The position numbers and the translations under genes were made by a program. From UBA9676 sp036522155 (GTDB taxonomy: Bacteria > Actinomycetota > Actinomycetes > Streptosporangiales > Streptosporangiaceae): 24,130 nucleotides of DNA. The notes below the pieces were generated by a model. The model searched no databases and was not told the DNA's origin. It saw only the letters and a list, made by a program, of their open reading frames with translations. The stretch covers positions 1-24,130 of the forward strand of contig DATDGI010000397.1 of NCBI GenBank assembly GCA_036522155.1, in the 5' to 3' direction. The first letter of the stretch is position 1. Each line of letters begins with the position of its first letter. Shown here piece after piece: positions 14,777 to 23,086 of the stretch.

Positions 14777-15681
14777 GCGGGCAGAACGCGCCAGCTATCC
14801 AGACGACCAGGCTGGGCAAGCGCTACGGCTCGGTGTGGGCGCTGCAGGACTGCTCGGTGTCCGTGCCGCGCGGTCATGTCAGCGCGCTGGTCGGGCCTAA
14901 CGGAGCGGGCAAGACCACGCTGCTGAAGATCCTCGCGGGGCTGAGCGCCCCGAGCACGGGTGAGGCGGCGGTGCTGGGACGAGTGCCCGGGCAGACCGGG
15001 GACTTCCTGGACAGCATCGGCTATCTGGCCCAGGATGTGCCCCTCTACAAGCGGCTGAGCGCAGAGGATCACCTCAGGCTCGGCGCGCATCTCAACCGTC
15101 GCTGGGACGCGAGCGCGGCCCGGGGGCGGCTGGCCGCGCTGCGGATTCCTGCTGACCGGCCCGTGGCCACGCTGTCGGGTGGCCAGCGGGCCCAGGTGGG
15201 GCTGAGCCTGGCCCTGGCCAAGCGGCCCCATGTCCTGCTGCTCGATGAACCGGTGGCTGCTCTGGACCCGCTGGCGCGCCGGGAGTTCCTGGCCTCGCTG
15301 ACCGAGGCGGCCGCGGACGGGGACCTGTCCGTCATCGTGTCGTCCCACCTGCTGCACGATCTGGAGCGTGTGTGCGATTACCTGATCCTGCTGGCGGCGT
15401 CGCGGACGCAGCTGTGCGGCGGCATCGACGACGTGCTCGCCGCGCACCGGGTCATGGTGGGCCCGCGCCGGGATATCGCTGATGCCGGACGCGGCTTCAC
15501 GGTCATCAAGTCGACGCAGACCACCAGGCAGACGCGTCTTCTCGTCCGCCTCGACCGCGCGGTGCTCGACCCGTCCTGGGCGGTCACCGAGGTGGGATTG
15601 GAAGACATCGTCCTGGCCTACATGGGAGAACGCAGCACGCTGGCCGCCAGTCCGCTGACCGTGATAGGGCCCGCCCGGTGA
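14773..15681 (+). CDS. ABC transporter ATP-binding protein
   Basis: This 302-residue ATPase has Walker A GPNGAGKT (41-48), Q-loop Gln87, signature LSGGQ (134-138), Walker B HVLLLDEP (153-160) and an H-loop SSHLLHD. The C-terminal 80 residues are the accessory region of ABC-2-type exporter ATPases. ATG 14773 overlaps the regulator stop, and the 3' end overlaps the permease GTG by 4 nt, giving a tight three-gene unit. It powers an exporter, possibly for antibiotic or peptide resistance as in other YtrA operons; the substrate is unknown. Confidence 0.94.
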   Translation: MSGQNAPAIQTTRLGKRYGSVWALQDCSVSVPRGHVSALVGPNGAGKTTLLKILAGLSAPSTGEAAVLGRVPGQTGDFLDSIGYLAQDVPLYKRLSAEDHLRLGAHLNRRWDASAARGRLAALRIPADRPVATLSGGQRAQVGLSLALAKRPHVLLLDEPVAALDPLARREFLASLTEAAADGDLSVIVSSHLLHDLERVCDYLILLAASRTQLCGGIDDVLAAHRVMVGPRRDIADAGRGFTVIKSTQTTRQTRLLVRLDRAVLDPSWAVTEVGLEDIVLAYMGERSTLAASPLTVIGPAR

Positions 15682-16625
15682 ACGCCCTGGTATGGCGGCT
15701 GCACCGCAATCAGGCCTATATCGCCGGCGCCGCCCTCGTCGCGCTGGGTGCGCTGCTCCTGATCACCGGCGTCACCATGACCCGCGAGTATCACGCCTTC
15801 CTGGCCAGCTGCGCGGCGGCGCGCAGCTGCGGTCATGCCGGCCAGTTGTTCGCTGGTGACGGCGCCGTCACCAGCCTGGTGGATGCCACGATGGCGGTTC
15901 CGCTCCTGTTCGGGCTGTTCTGGGGTGCGCCGCTGCTGGCCAGGGAGTTCGAGGACGGCACGCACAACCTGGCCTGGACCCAGGGTGTCACCCGCATCCG
16001 CTGGCTGAACCACACCGTCCTGTGGCCGCTGCTGGCCGCCGCCGGGTGGGGCGCAGCGATGGCGGCACTGGTCAGCTGGTGGCGCCATCCGGAGAATGCG
16101 GTGGGCGCCCCCGTCCGGCTCGCGACCTTCACCTTCGACATCCAGGGGATCGCGCCAGTGGCCTACGCGGTTTTCGCGGTGGCCCTGGGCATCGCCGCCG
16201 GGGCACTGTTCAGGCGGGTGCTCCCCGCCATGGCCGCGACGTTCACGGTCTTCGCCGGCCTGCGCTTCCTCATCGCCGAATACGCCCGGCCGCACTACCT
16301 GACCCCGGTTTCCCGGTCATATCCGCCGTTCAGCGACAACGCCGCACCGCATGGTTCCCTGGTCCTGTCGAACGCGACCCTCGGACCGCGAGGCCAGGAC
16401 TACACCGCCGGCCTGGGCTTCCAGCAGGTTCCCGCGGCCTGCCGCGGGAACGCCACCGGGCAGCTGAATTCCTGCCTGGCGTCCCACGGGTTTCATACGC
16501 AGATCCTCTACCAGCCCGCGAGCAGGTTCTGGGCCTTCCAGGGCATCGAGGCGGGCACCTTCGTCGTGCTTGCCGCCGCCCTCGTCGCCGTCGCCTACCG
16601 CATGGTCCTGGCCCGGGATGCATGA
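15678..16625 (+). CDS. ABC-2-type transporter permease
   Basis: This 315-residue membrane protein starts at GTG 15678 inside the ATPase stop (GTGA). About six hydrophobic helices are visible (near 16-34, 74-90, 112-130, 160-182, 185-205 and 290-310). A soluble loop of roughly 70 residues between the last two contains two cysteines (ACRGN, SCLAS) that could form an extracytoplasmic disulphide. It shows the ABC-2 pattern AREFEDGTHNLAWTQGVTR in the loop after TM2, a coupling-helix region for the ATPase. It forms the membrane part of the exporter. Confidence 0.88.
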   Translation: MNALVWRLHRNQAYIAGAALVALGALLLITGVTMTREYHAFLASCAAARSCGHAGQLFAGDGAVTSLVDATMAVPLLFGLFWGAPLLAREFEDGTHNLAWTQGVTRIRWLNHTVLWPLLAAAGWGAAMAALVSWWRHPENAVGAPVRLATFTFDIQGIAPVAYAVFAVALGIAAGALFRRVLPAMAATFTVFAGLRFLIAEYARPHYLTPVSRSYPPFSDNAAPHGSLVLSNATLGPRGQDYTAGLGFQQVPAACRGNATGQLNSCLASHGFHTQILYQPASRFWAFQGIEAGTFVVLAAALVAVAYRMVLARDA

Positions 16626-16626
16626 C

Positions 16627-16642
16627 AGTTAACGGAGGATCA
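16627..16642. repeat. Right arm of the 16-bp inverted repeat
   Basis: AGTTAACGGAGGATCA is the exact reverse complement of 14251-14266. It starts 1 nt after the ABC permease stop and ends on the TGA stop (16642-16640) of the convergent NAD(P)-binding gene. Confidence 0.75.
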
Positions 16643-17263
16643 GTAGGCCAGGGCGGGGGCGGATGCCAGCCAGGCGTCGCCGGTCAGCGTGGCCGCGATG
16701 AAGTGGGCCACGTCGGCACGGGCGATCTTGCGGCCACCGGGCGGCGGGTAGCCGGGGGCGACCCGGTACCGCCCGGTGAGCGGGCCGCTGACCAGCCTGC
16801 TTGCCCGCACCAGCGTCCAGTCGAGTCCGGACGTCCTGATCTCGTCCTCCATCCGCCGCACGTCGGCGAACTGGGCGGCGAAGACTCTCGGCAGCACCAG
16901 CTTGACCAGCCAGTTCATGTCCGGGTCGGCGGCCACGTACGCGCCCGCGGCCGACACGCAGATCAGCCGCCGGGTCCCGGTCTCCGCCATGCCCCTGACC
17001 GTGTTCGCCGCGGCGGCGGCCAGCAGCCCGGGAGCCGCGGCACCGCGCGGGCCAAGCGCCGAGAGCACGGCATCTGTCCCGGCGATCACCTCGGACACAG
17101 GGTCCGGATCGAGCGCGTCGCCGTGGACGACCCGCAGCCCCGGGGCCGGGCGCAGGGCCGCCGGGGTGCGCGCGAGCGCCTGCACGTCGTGCCCGGCGGT
17201 CAGTGCCCAGTCCAGCAGGTGGCCACCGATGCCTCCGGTGGCACCCAGGATGGCCAGTTTCAC
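16640..17263 (-). CDS. NAD(P)-binding NmrA-like (atypical SDR) protein
   Basis: This 207-residue protein starts at GTG 17263. It opens with a Rossmann strand and glycine motif LAILGATGGIGGHLL (3-17), followed by ALARTP, GTDAVLSALGPRG and SAAGAYV, matching NmrA-like / NAD(P)H-binding atypical short-chain dehydrogenases. The usual YxxxK catalytic pair is not evident, so it may be a redox sensor or a reductase of unknown substrate. Two bases separate it from the MFS stop, so it is co-translated with the exporter. Its stop codon lies in the 16-bp inverted repeat. Confidence 0.88.
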   Translation of the reverse strand: MKLAILGATGGIGGHLLDWALTAGHDVQALARTPAALRPAPGLRVVHGDALDPDPVSEVIAGTDAVLSALGPRGAAAPGLLAAAAANTVRGMAETGTRRLICVSAAGAYVAADPDMNWLVKLVLPRVFAAQFADVRRMEDEIRTSGLDWTLVRASRLVSGPLTGRYRVAPGYPPPGGRKIARADVAHFIAATLTGDAWLASAPALAY

Positions 17264-17265
17264 GG

Positions 17266-18993
17266 TCAGTCCTCTCCGGTCGCCGCGGCCGGGACGGCCC
17301 GCCGGGACCGCTGAGCCCGCGGGCGGCCGGTGCCGGCCGGCAGCGCCAGCATGAGCAGGAAGCTCAGCAGGAACACACCGACCTGGAACCACAGGGTGCG
17401 GACCAGCGACGCCGCGAAGTCGCGGCGGACCGCGGTCCCGCCCACCTGGGCCAGCACCCGGTGCGCGGCGGGCGGGAGAACCTCGCCCGCGGGCAGCCGG
17501 CAGGCGGCCGGGGTGACCGTCGGGTCGGCGGCCACCAGCCGGTCGTGCAGGCAGGCGCGGAACCTGGTCTCGATCTGCCCGGCGTAGCCGGCCGGTACCC
17601 CGGCGGCCACGATGCCCGAGCGCAGGGCGGGCGCGACCGCGCTGGCGGCCGGGCCGGACTGGCTGCCGAGCATCCCGAAGAAGATCACGCCGATCAGCGC
17701 GATCCCGATCGAGTTGCCCAGCTGCAGGCCGGTGTTGAACACCCCGGAGGCGGAGCCCGCGTCCTGCCTGGGCACCCGGGCCAGCACGATGTCGGCCAGC
17801 GGCGCGATCACCGCGCCCAGCCCGAGGCCCGCCGCGGTCAGGCCGGGAACCAGATCCCAGGTGGTCACGGCCGCCCCGTAGTGGTAGGTGGCGGCGATCA
17901 CGCCGGCCATGCCGGCCGCGATGACCAGCGCCCCGGCCATGGTGACCCCGCGCCCGAACCGCGGCGCCAGCCGGGCCGCCGCGCCCGACGAGACCAGCAC
18001 GCCCAGCGAGAACGGCAGGAAGGTCAGCCCGGCGTGCAGCGCGGTGAAGCCCAGGCCCAGCTGCAGGAACAGGGTCAGGACCAGGCCGTAGGAGGCGATC
18101 CCGAGGAAGAACGTGACGGCGATGGCCATCCCGGCGCTGAACCCCCGCTCGCGGAACAGCCGCATCGGTACCAGCGGGGATCCGTCCCGGCGCGCCTTGC
18201 TCTGCTCGTACCAGACGAACAGCGCGAACACCGGCGCGGACGCGGCCATGGACACGAACGTCCACACCGGCCAGCCGAGCTGGCGGCCCTGCACGAGCGG
18301 GAAGAGCAGCAGCAGCAGCGCCACCGTGATCAGGCCGACGCCGGCCGGGTCCAGCTTGGGTGGGCTGGGCGCCCGCGACTCGCGCACCAGCACGGCCGCC
18401 GCCACCACCGCGACGATCCCCACCGGGACGTTGATCAGGAAGATCGGCCGCCAGTCCAGGCCGAACAGGTTGTGCTGGATGAGCAGCCCGCCGATGAGCG
18501 GCCCGCTGACCGTGCCGAGGCCGGCGGTCACCCCGAACCCGGCCAGCGCCTTGATCCGCTCGGCCGGCGGGAAGATCACCTGGATGACGGCCAGCACCTG
18601 CGGCACCATGATCGCGCCCATGGCGCCCTGCGCCACCCGGGAGGCGATCAGCATGCCCGGGCTCTGGGCGGCCCCGCACAGCGCCGACATGATGGTGAAG
18701 CCGATCACCCCGATCAGGAACAGCCGCTTGCGCCCGAACGTGTCGCCGAGCCTGCCGCCGGTGATCAGCACCAGCGCGTAGGCCAGCGTGTACCCGGCCA
18801 GCGCCCACTGCACGTCGGCGTAGCTGGCGTGCAGGTTCCGCTGGATGGACGGGATCGCGATGTTGACGATGGAGACGTCGAGCAGGTTCATGAAGGCGGC
18901 CAGCAGCAGGATGATCAGGGTCAGCCAGCGCCGGGGATCGGCCGTGGCACCGGTGGCCGCCGGAGGTGCCAGGATTTGAGCGTCCGAAGTCAT
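17266..18993 (-). CDS. MFS drug exporter, DHA2 (EmrB/QacA) family
   Basis: This 575-residue protein is long enough for 14 helices. ATG 18993 is chosen with a GGAG site 6-9 nt upstream; an ATG at 19056 would lie inside the operator repeats. Conserved features: LLDVSIVNIAIPSIQ in TM1 (motif D1), GGRLGDTFGRKR (79-90, motif A), and motif C-like GLGTVSGPLIGGLL. A periplasmic loop of about 80 residues with two cysteines precedes the last helix. It is a proton-driven multidrug efflux pump by family. It diverges from a MarR regulator, which probably represses it, and is coupled to the NmrA-like gene. Confidence 0.94.
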   Translation of the reverse strand: MTSDAQILAPPAATGATADPRRWLTLIILLLAAFMNLLDVSIVNIAIPSIQRNLHASYADVQWALAGYTLAYALVLITGGRLGDTFGRKRLFLIGVIGFTIMSALCGAAQSPGMLIASRVAQGAMGAIMVPQVLAVIQVIFPPAERIKALAGFGVTAGLGTVSGPLIGGLLIQHNLFGLDWRPIFLINVPVGIVAVVAAAVLVRESRAPSPPKLDPAGVGLITVALLLLLFPLVQGRQLGWPVWTFVSMAASAPVFALFVWYEQSKARRDGSPLVPMRLFRERGFSAGMAIAVTFFLGIASYGLVLTLFLQLGLGFTALHAGLTFLPFSLGVLVSSGAAARLAPRFGRGVTMAGALVIAAGMAGVIAATYHYGAAVTTWDLVPGLTAAGLGLGAVIAPLADIVLARVPRQDAGSASGVFNTGLQLGNSIGIALIGVIFFGMLGSQSGPAASAVAPALRSGIVAAGVPAGYAGQIETRFRACLHDRLVAADPTVTPAACRLPAGEVLPPAAHRVLAQVGGTAVRRDFAASLVRTLWFQVGVFLLSFLLMLALPAGTGRPRAQRSRRAVPAAATGED

Positions 18994-19027
18994 CGAGGTC
19001 TCCGCTCGTGGAGGTTTCCGAACTACA

Positions 19028-19071
19028 CTAGGTAACTTAACATCTTGGTAAGTCATTGTCTAGGTAAGTTA
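19028..19071. promoter_or_regulatory. Three tandem 16-bp-spaced operator repeats between MarR and MFS genes
   Basis: CTAGGTAACTTA (19028), CTTGGTAAGTCA (19044) and CTAGGTAAGTTA (19060) are spaced exactly 16 bp apart. TAACTTA in the first and TAAGTTA in the third also form an inverted pair. The block lies in an AT-rich stretch in the 97-bp gap between the divergent genes, so it probably binds the MarR protein and controls both directions. Confidence 0.65.
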
Positions 19072-19090
19072 GATAAGAGGGAGCCTAGAT

Positions 19091-19627
19091 ATGTCGGATG
19101 AGCATGCCCCCGGGCAGGCCTGGGAGATGCCGTGGGCCGAGCCGTTCGCCGAGGGCCCCGGCGACCGCGCCGAGCTGGCGGCCGCCTTCGGCGCGGCCAT
19201 CCGGCGGACCGGCGCCCTGATGCAGCTCATGGGCCAGGCGGCGGCCGACCGGATCGGGATCAACGCGACCGACCTGAACTGCCTGAACGTCCTGAGCTTC
19301 CGCGGCCACATGACGGCTGGGGAACTGGCCCGCGAGACCGGCCTGACCACCGCGTCGATCACGGGAGTGGTGGACCGGCTGGCCGAGGCGGGCTATGTCA
19401 CCCGGGAGCGGGATCCGCAGGACCGCCGGCGGGTGGTGGTGCAGATCGTGCTCGACCGGGCACTGAAGAACGTGGCCACCGTCTTCCTGCCGATGGTCAG
19501 GGACTGGCAGCGGATGGCCGGGCAGTACAGCGACGACGAGCTACGGCTCATCGTCGACTTCTACCGGCAGATGGAGGAGGTCCTGCGCGACCACCTGACC
19601 CGGCTGCGGCAGGCCGCGGACGGCTGA
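19091..19627 (+). CDS. MarR-family transcriptional regulator
   Basis: This 178-residue protein starts at ATG 19091 with GAGGGAG (19077-19083) 7 nt upstream. The winged helix-turn-helix is at about 65-122: LRFRGH-like entry (VLSFRGHMTAGELARETG), recognition helix TTASITGVVDRLAEAGYV, and wing RERDPQDRRRVVVQI with the conserved DxRR. Flanking helices form the dimer interface. It has a 30-residue acidic N-terminal extension. Divergence from the exporter and the repeats between them suggest local ligand-responsive repression. Confidence 0.94.
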   Translation: MSDEHAPGQAWEMPWAEPFAEGPGDRAELAAAFGAAIRRTGALMQLMGQAAADRIGINATDLNCLNVLSFRGHMTAGELARETGLTTASITGVVDRLAEAGYVTRERDPQDRRRVVVQIVLDRALKNVATVFLPMVRDWQRMAGQYSDDELRLIVDFYRQMEEVLRDHLTRLRQAADG

Positions 19628-19651
19628 CCCGGGCATTCCCCGCGGCCCGGG
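19628..19651. terminator. Hairpin between convergent genes
   Basis: CCCGGGC (19628-19634) and GCCCGGG (19645-19651) form a 7-bp all-GC stem starting immediately after the MarR stop and 16 nt before the end of the convergent oxidoreductase gene. There is no T-tract. It could act as a bidirectional terminator. Confidence 0.5.
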
Positions 19652-19666
19652 CCGGGGCACCGCCGT

Positions 19667-21103
19667 TCAGGATGGGCGGAGCCCGAGGTCGGCCAGGGCG
19701 GTGCGGGCCGCGCCGTCACCGCACATGCCGTGCACGCCACCGCCGGGCGGCGTGGACGCCCCGCACAGGTAGACCCCGGGCAGCGGCGTCCGGTAGGGAT
19801 TCCACCGCGCGGTCGGGCGGAACAGGGTCTGCCACAGCGTGGCCGCCCCGCTGTTGATGTCGCCGCCCACGTAGTTCGGGTTGTACCGCTCCATGTCGGC
19901 GGCGGTCCGGACCGACCGGGCCAGGATCAGGTCGGGGAACCCGGGCGCGAACCGCTCGATCTGCGCCTCGATCCGGCCGGACATGTCCACCGTGGAGCCG
20001 GACGGGACGTGGCAGTAGCCCCACAGCGTGTGCTGGCCGGCCGGGGCCCGGGTCGGATCCACCACCCCGGGCTGGGCGACCAGGCAGTACGGGCGCTCGG
20101 CGTGCTGCCCAGCCGCCACCTGCGCCTCGCTGGCCGCGACCTCGGCCAGTGTGCCGCCCACGTGCACGGTGCCTGCCTCCCGGCAGGCGGGGGCCTGCCA
20201 GGGCACCGGCCCGGACAGCGCCCAGTCCACCTTGCACACCCCCGGCCCGTACCGGAACCGGCGCAGCGCGCGCCCGCCCGGGCCGGGAATCGAGCCGCCG
20301 GCCAGCGCGGCCAGCTGCCGTGGGGTGACGTCGAGCAGCACCGCGCGGGCCCGCGGCAGCTCCGCCAGCGAGCCGACCCAGTGGCCGGTCTCCACCTCGC
20401 CGCCGTGCGCGGTCAGGTCCGCCACCAGGGCATCGATCAGCCCGGCGCTGCCGCCCTCGACCACCGGCCAGCCCACCAGGTGGGCGATCATCATCAGGGT
20501 CAGCGCGAACGCGCCGGTGCCCGGCGCGGTCAGCGGCAGCATGGGATGCGCGGCGACCCCGGCCAGCAGCGCCCGCGCCTCTTCGGTGCGGAACCGCCGC
20601 GCCACCATGGTGGCCGACGGGAGGCCGTCCAGGCCGAACCTGGCCATCGCCAGCGGGTGGCTGGGCACCGACCGCAGCGGGCCCAGAATTGTCGGCAGGG
20701 TGAGCGGCGCCTCACGGACCAGCGGCGCCAGCAGCCGCCGGTAACTCCCTCCGTCCGCGCCCATCGCGCCAGCCGTCTCGTCCACCGAGTCCGCCAGCCA
20801 CGCCGCCCGGCCGCCGTCCAGCGGATGGGCGAACGCGACCTTGGGCGTGCGCAGCGTCACCCCCAGCGCCGCCAGGTCGAGCCGCTGGAAGAACGGTGAC
20901 GCGGCCGCGAGCGGATGGACCGCCGAGCAGACGTCGTGCCGGAAGCCGGGCAGGGTCAGCTCCGCGGTCCGGCAGCCGCCGCCGGGGGTGTCGGCTCCTT
21001 CGATGACCCGGACCGTGAGCCCGGCGCGGGCGAGCGTCACCGCCGCCGCGAGCCCGTTGGGCCCGGAGCCGACCACGATCGCATCCGCCGCGTGACTAGC
21101 CAT
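19667..21103 (-). CDS. FAD-dependent oxidoreductase, phytoene desaturase / PYROXD2-like
   Basis: This 478-residue protein starts at ATG 21103 with GAGGG close upstream. The N-terminal Rossmann motif is AIVVGSGPNGLAAAV (8-22), with the adenine-ribose acidic end at VIEGAD and then GGGCRT. The C-terminal FAD motif is GVYLCGASTPPGGGVHGMCG. This pairing is typical of the carotenoid-desaturase/NAD(P)-FAD oxidoreductase family. No phytoene synthase or other carotenoid gene is nearby, so a carotenoid role is doubtful and the substrate is unknown. It is the last of four minus-strand genes, 60 nt after the MBL gene. Confidence 0.9.
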   Translation of the reverse strand: MASHAADAIVVGSGPNGLAAAVTLARAGLTVRVIEGADTPGGGCRTAELTLPGFRHDVCSAVHPLAAASPFFQRLDLAALGVTLRTPKVAFAHPLDGGRAAWLADSVDETAGAMGADGGSYRRLLAPLVREAPLTLPTILGPLRSVPSHPLAMARFGLDGLPSATMVARRFRTEEARALLAGVAAHPMLPLTAPGTGAFALTLMMIAHLVGWPVVEGGSAGLIDALVADLTAHGGEVETGHWVGSLAELPRARAVLLDVTPRQLAALAGGSIPGPGGRALRRFRYGPGVCKVDWALSGPVPWQAPACREAGTVHVGGTLAEVAASEAQVAAGQHAERPYCLVAQPGVVDPTRAPAGQHTLWGYCHVPSGSTVDMSGRIEAQIERFAPGFPDLILARSVRTAADMERYNPNYVGGDINSGAATLWQTLFRPTARWNPYRTPLPGVYLCGASTPPGGGVHGMCGDGAARTALADLGLRPS

Positions 21104-21163
21104 GGTGACCCTCGCGGTCCTGCGGCCGGCCCAAACCGGGGGGGTGCGGGCGACCTGATGAGC

Positions 21164-22006
21164 TCATAGTTCGAGTATCTCGCCCTCGGCGGCGACCACC
21201 ACGCCGGGTGCGGTTTGCGCGAACCGGCGGGCCAGCTTGTCCAGCTCCGCGTCCGTCCGGTCCGGCTTGTGATGCGCCAGCAGCACCCGCCGGCTGCCGG
21301 CCAGGCGGCCGAGCTGCGCGGCGTAGTCGGCCGCCGCGTGACCGAAGGCCGCCTGCGCGGCCACCTCCTCGGGCAGCAGGAACGCGTCGTGGATCAGCAG
21401 GTCGGCCCCGGCGGCCAGGTCCAGCGCGGCCGGGTGGTACTCACCCCACCCGTCCGGCCCGGGCCCCAGTGCGGTCGGGCAGTGGTCGGGCAGGTAGGCG
21501 ATCGAGCTGCGGCCGTCGCTCACCCGGTAGCCGAACGTCCGGCCGCCCTTGTGCGGGATCTCCCTGGCCTCGACCGTGAAGCCCTCGGCTTTCAGCGGGC
21601 CCGGCTCGATGGTGCCGAACCGCCACTGCCCGCGCAGGCCCTCGGGGGTGATGGGGAAGTGCGGCGGCGACATGCCCCGGGACAGCACCTCCACGGCGGT
21701 GGCGCCGTCGGCCTGGGCGGGCAGCAGCAGGGTGGCCCGGGCGTCCTCCCGGTCGCCGGCGGTGAAGAACGGCAGCCCGTGCACGTGGTCCCAGTGCAGG
21801 TGGGTGAGCAGGATGGTGCCGGCGAACGGGCCGCCGGCGAGCAGCGGCGTGACCCGGCGCAGGCCGGTGCCCGCGTCCAGGACCAGCACCGGCCCGCCCG
21901 GCCCGTCGTGAGCGATGGCGACACACGAGGTGTGGCCGCCGTAGCGGAGGAATTCTGGGCCCGGCGCGGGGGTCGAACCGCGGACACCGCACAGGTGGAC
22001 GCGCAC
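21164..22006 (-). CDS. MBL-fold metallohydrolase, phosphodiesterase-like
   Basis: This 280-residue protein starts at GTG 22006, 2 nt after the stop of the upstream cyclic-nucleotide-binding gene, so it is coupled to it. The N-terminal GVRGSTPAPGPEFLRYGGHTSC and LDAGTGLR patterns are typical of the PhnP/RNase Z-like branch. The metal site HLHWDH (H69, H71, D73, H74) is intact, with likely further ligands at D207 (IHDAF) and H245/H246 (AHHKP). Members hydrolyse phosphodiesters, including cyclic phosphates. The coupling makes 3',5'-cyclic nucleotide hydrolysis a reasonable guess, but this is not shown by sequence. Confidence 0.9.
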   Translation of the reverse strand: MRVHLCGVRGSTPAPGPEFLRYGGHTSCVAIAHDGPGGPVLVLDAGTGLRRVTPLLAGGPFAGTILLTHLHWDHVHGLPFFTAGDREDARATLLLPAQADGATAVEVLSRGMSPPHFPITPEGLRGQWRFGTIEPGPLKAEGFTVEAREIPHKGGRTFGYRVSDGRSSIAYLPDHCPTALGPGPDGWGEYHPAALDLAAGADLLIHDAFLLPEEVAAQAAFGHAAADYAAQLGRLAGSRRVLLAHHKPDRTDAELDKLARRFAQTAPGVVVAAEGEILEL

Positions 22007-22008
22007 CC

Positions 22009-23013
22009 TCAGTCCCGGTCGGCGTCTTCGCGCCGGTGCCCTCCGGAGAGTTCCTCCAGTGCCGAACGGTCGAACTGGCTGGCCTCCACCGACGCAACCC
22101 GGCAGGCGGTAACCGCCACCAGGGTCGAGGTGCGCTCACCGCCCTCCAGGAAGGCGCGTTCCCCGAGCAGCGCACCCGGCCCGTACTCGGCGAGCCACTC
22201 CCCGTCCCGCTCGACCCGGATCACCCCGTCTAGGACCAGGTACATCTCGGTGCCGGGCTCACCCTGCCGGACCAGCACGCTGTCGGCCGCCAGCTTCAGG
22301 ATCCTGGGCTTGCCCGCGCCGTGCATCAGCTGCACGGACAGCTCGTGCTCCAGGGCCGTCTCCACCGCGGTGACCAGGGCGGGCGAGTCCTGGTCGCCCC
22401 ACGGGGTGTGCTCGCCGAACGAGGTGGCCATCCAGTCCGAGTAGTCGGTCAGCCCCGACTTGTGGGTCAGCCCGCCGCTGCCGCCGTAGATCCAGTGCCG
22501 CGGGAAGCTGCTCGCGCCGGTCATCGCCGACTCGGCCCGGCCGTCGGTGTGCAGCGTCAGCGTCAGCGTGGTCCACACCAGCGGCGCCTGCCACTGGACG
22601 TAGGGCGGGTGCTTGACCCGGCGGGGCGCGGGCATGCTGGTCCGGCCGCCGACGGTCTGCGTGAAGCGCACCCAGCCGTCGCCGCGCTCCGGATCCCCGC
22701 GCAGGTCAGGCAGGAGCGCGTTCTGGAAGGTGTGCCGCAGGCCGCCCAGCCGGATGGTGGTGCTGCCGATCATGCCGCCCCCGCTGTAGCCGGAGCCGTT
22801 GATCTCCCCGGCCGGGCCGACCTCGATCCAGCCGCCCAGGACGTTGGCGAACCGGAACTTGTCGGCGGCCCGCAGGGCCTCGACGTCGTCGATCTGGGCA
22901 GGCGGCGGGTCGTCGTAGTGGGTGAACCCACTGTCGAAGGCCATCCGGGTGCTGCCGGTGACGGCCTCGGACGGGATCCAGGACAGGGAGATGATGCTGC
23001 TCTCGTATCGCAT
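22009..23013 (-). CDS. Protein with unknown N-terminal domain and C-terminal cyclic-nucleotide-binding domain
   Basis: This 334-residue protein starts at ATG 23013; only a weak AGG precedes it. Residues 1-225 match nothing I know: soluble, rich in Gly, Trp and Thr, with beta-type patterns (WQAPLVWTTLTLTLHTDG). Residues 236-320 are a cNMP-binding fold: ILKLAADSVLVRQGEPGTEMYLVLDGVIRV and a phosphate-binding cassette GERAFLEGGERTSTLVA (284-300) with Glu285 and Arg294, the usual cyclic-phosphate contacts. No helix-turn-helix follows, so it is not a Crp-type regulator. It is probably cAMP-responsive and works with the coupled MBL hydrolase. Confidence 0.87.
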   Translation of the reverse strand: MRYESSIISLSWIPSEAVTGSTRMAFDSGFTHYDDPPPAQIDDVEALRAADKFRFANVLGGWIEVGPAGEINGSGYSGGGMIGSTTIRLGGLRHTFQNALLPDLRGDPERGDGWVRFTQTVGGRTSMPAPRRVKHPPYVQWQAPLVWTTLTLTLHTDGRAESAMTGASSFPRHWIYGGSGGLTHKSGLTDYSDWMATSFGEHTPWGDQDSPALVTAVETALEHELSVQLMHGAGKPRILKLAADSVLVRQGEPGTEMYLVLDGVIRVERDGEWLAEYGPGALLGERAFLEGGERTSTLVAVTACRVASVEASQFDRSALEELSGGHRREDADRD

Positions 23014-23086
23014 GGACCTATGCTCGCGCGACTGGTGTGACTTGCGCCAGGGTAGCGGCTGGCGTTTCGCGGGCTGCCCGGCCGCG

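Noticed and set aside
17203..19035. 610-codon open frame on the plus strand
   Set aside because: Shadow of the MFS exporter; the opposite strand carries all MFS motifs.
19056..19056. Upstream ATG for the MFS exporter
   Set aside because: It would lie inside the operator repeats and lacks a ribosome site; ATG 18993 has one.
19667..21103. Carotenoid biosynthesis locus
   Set aside because: Only a desaturase-like FAD oxidoreductase is present; no synthase, cyclase or prenyl-transferase gene nearby.
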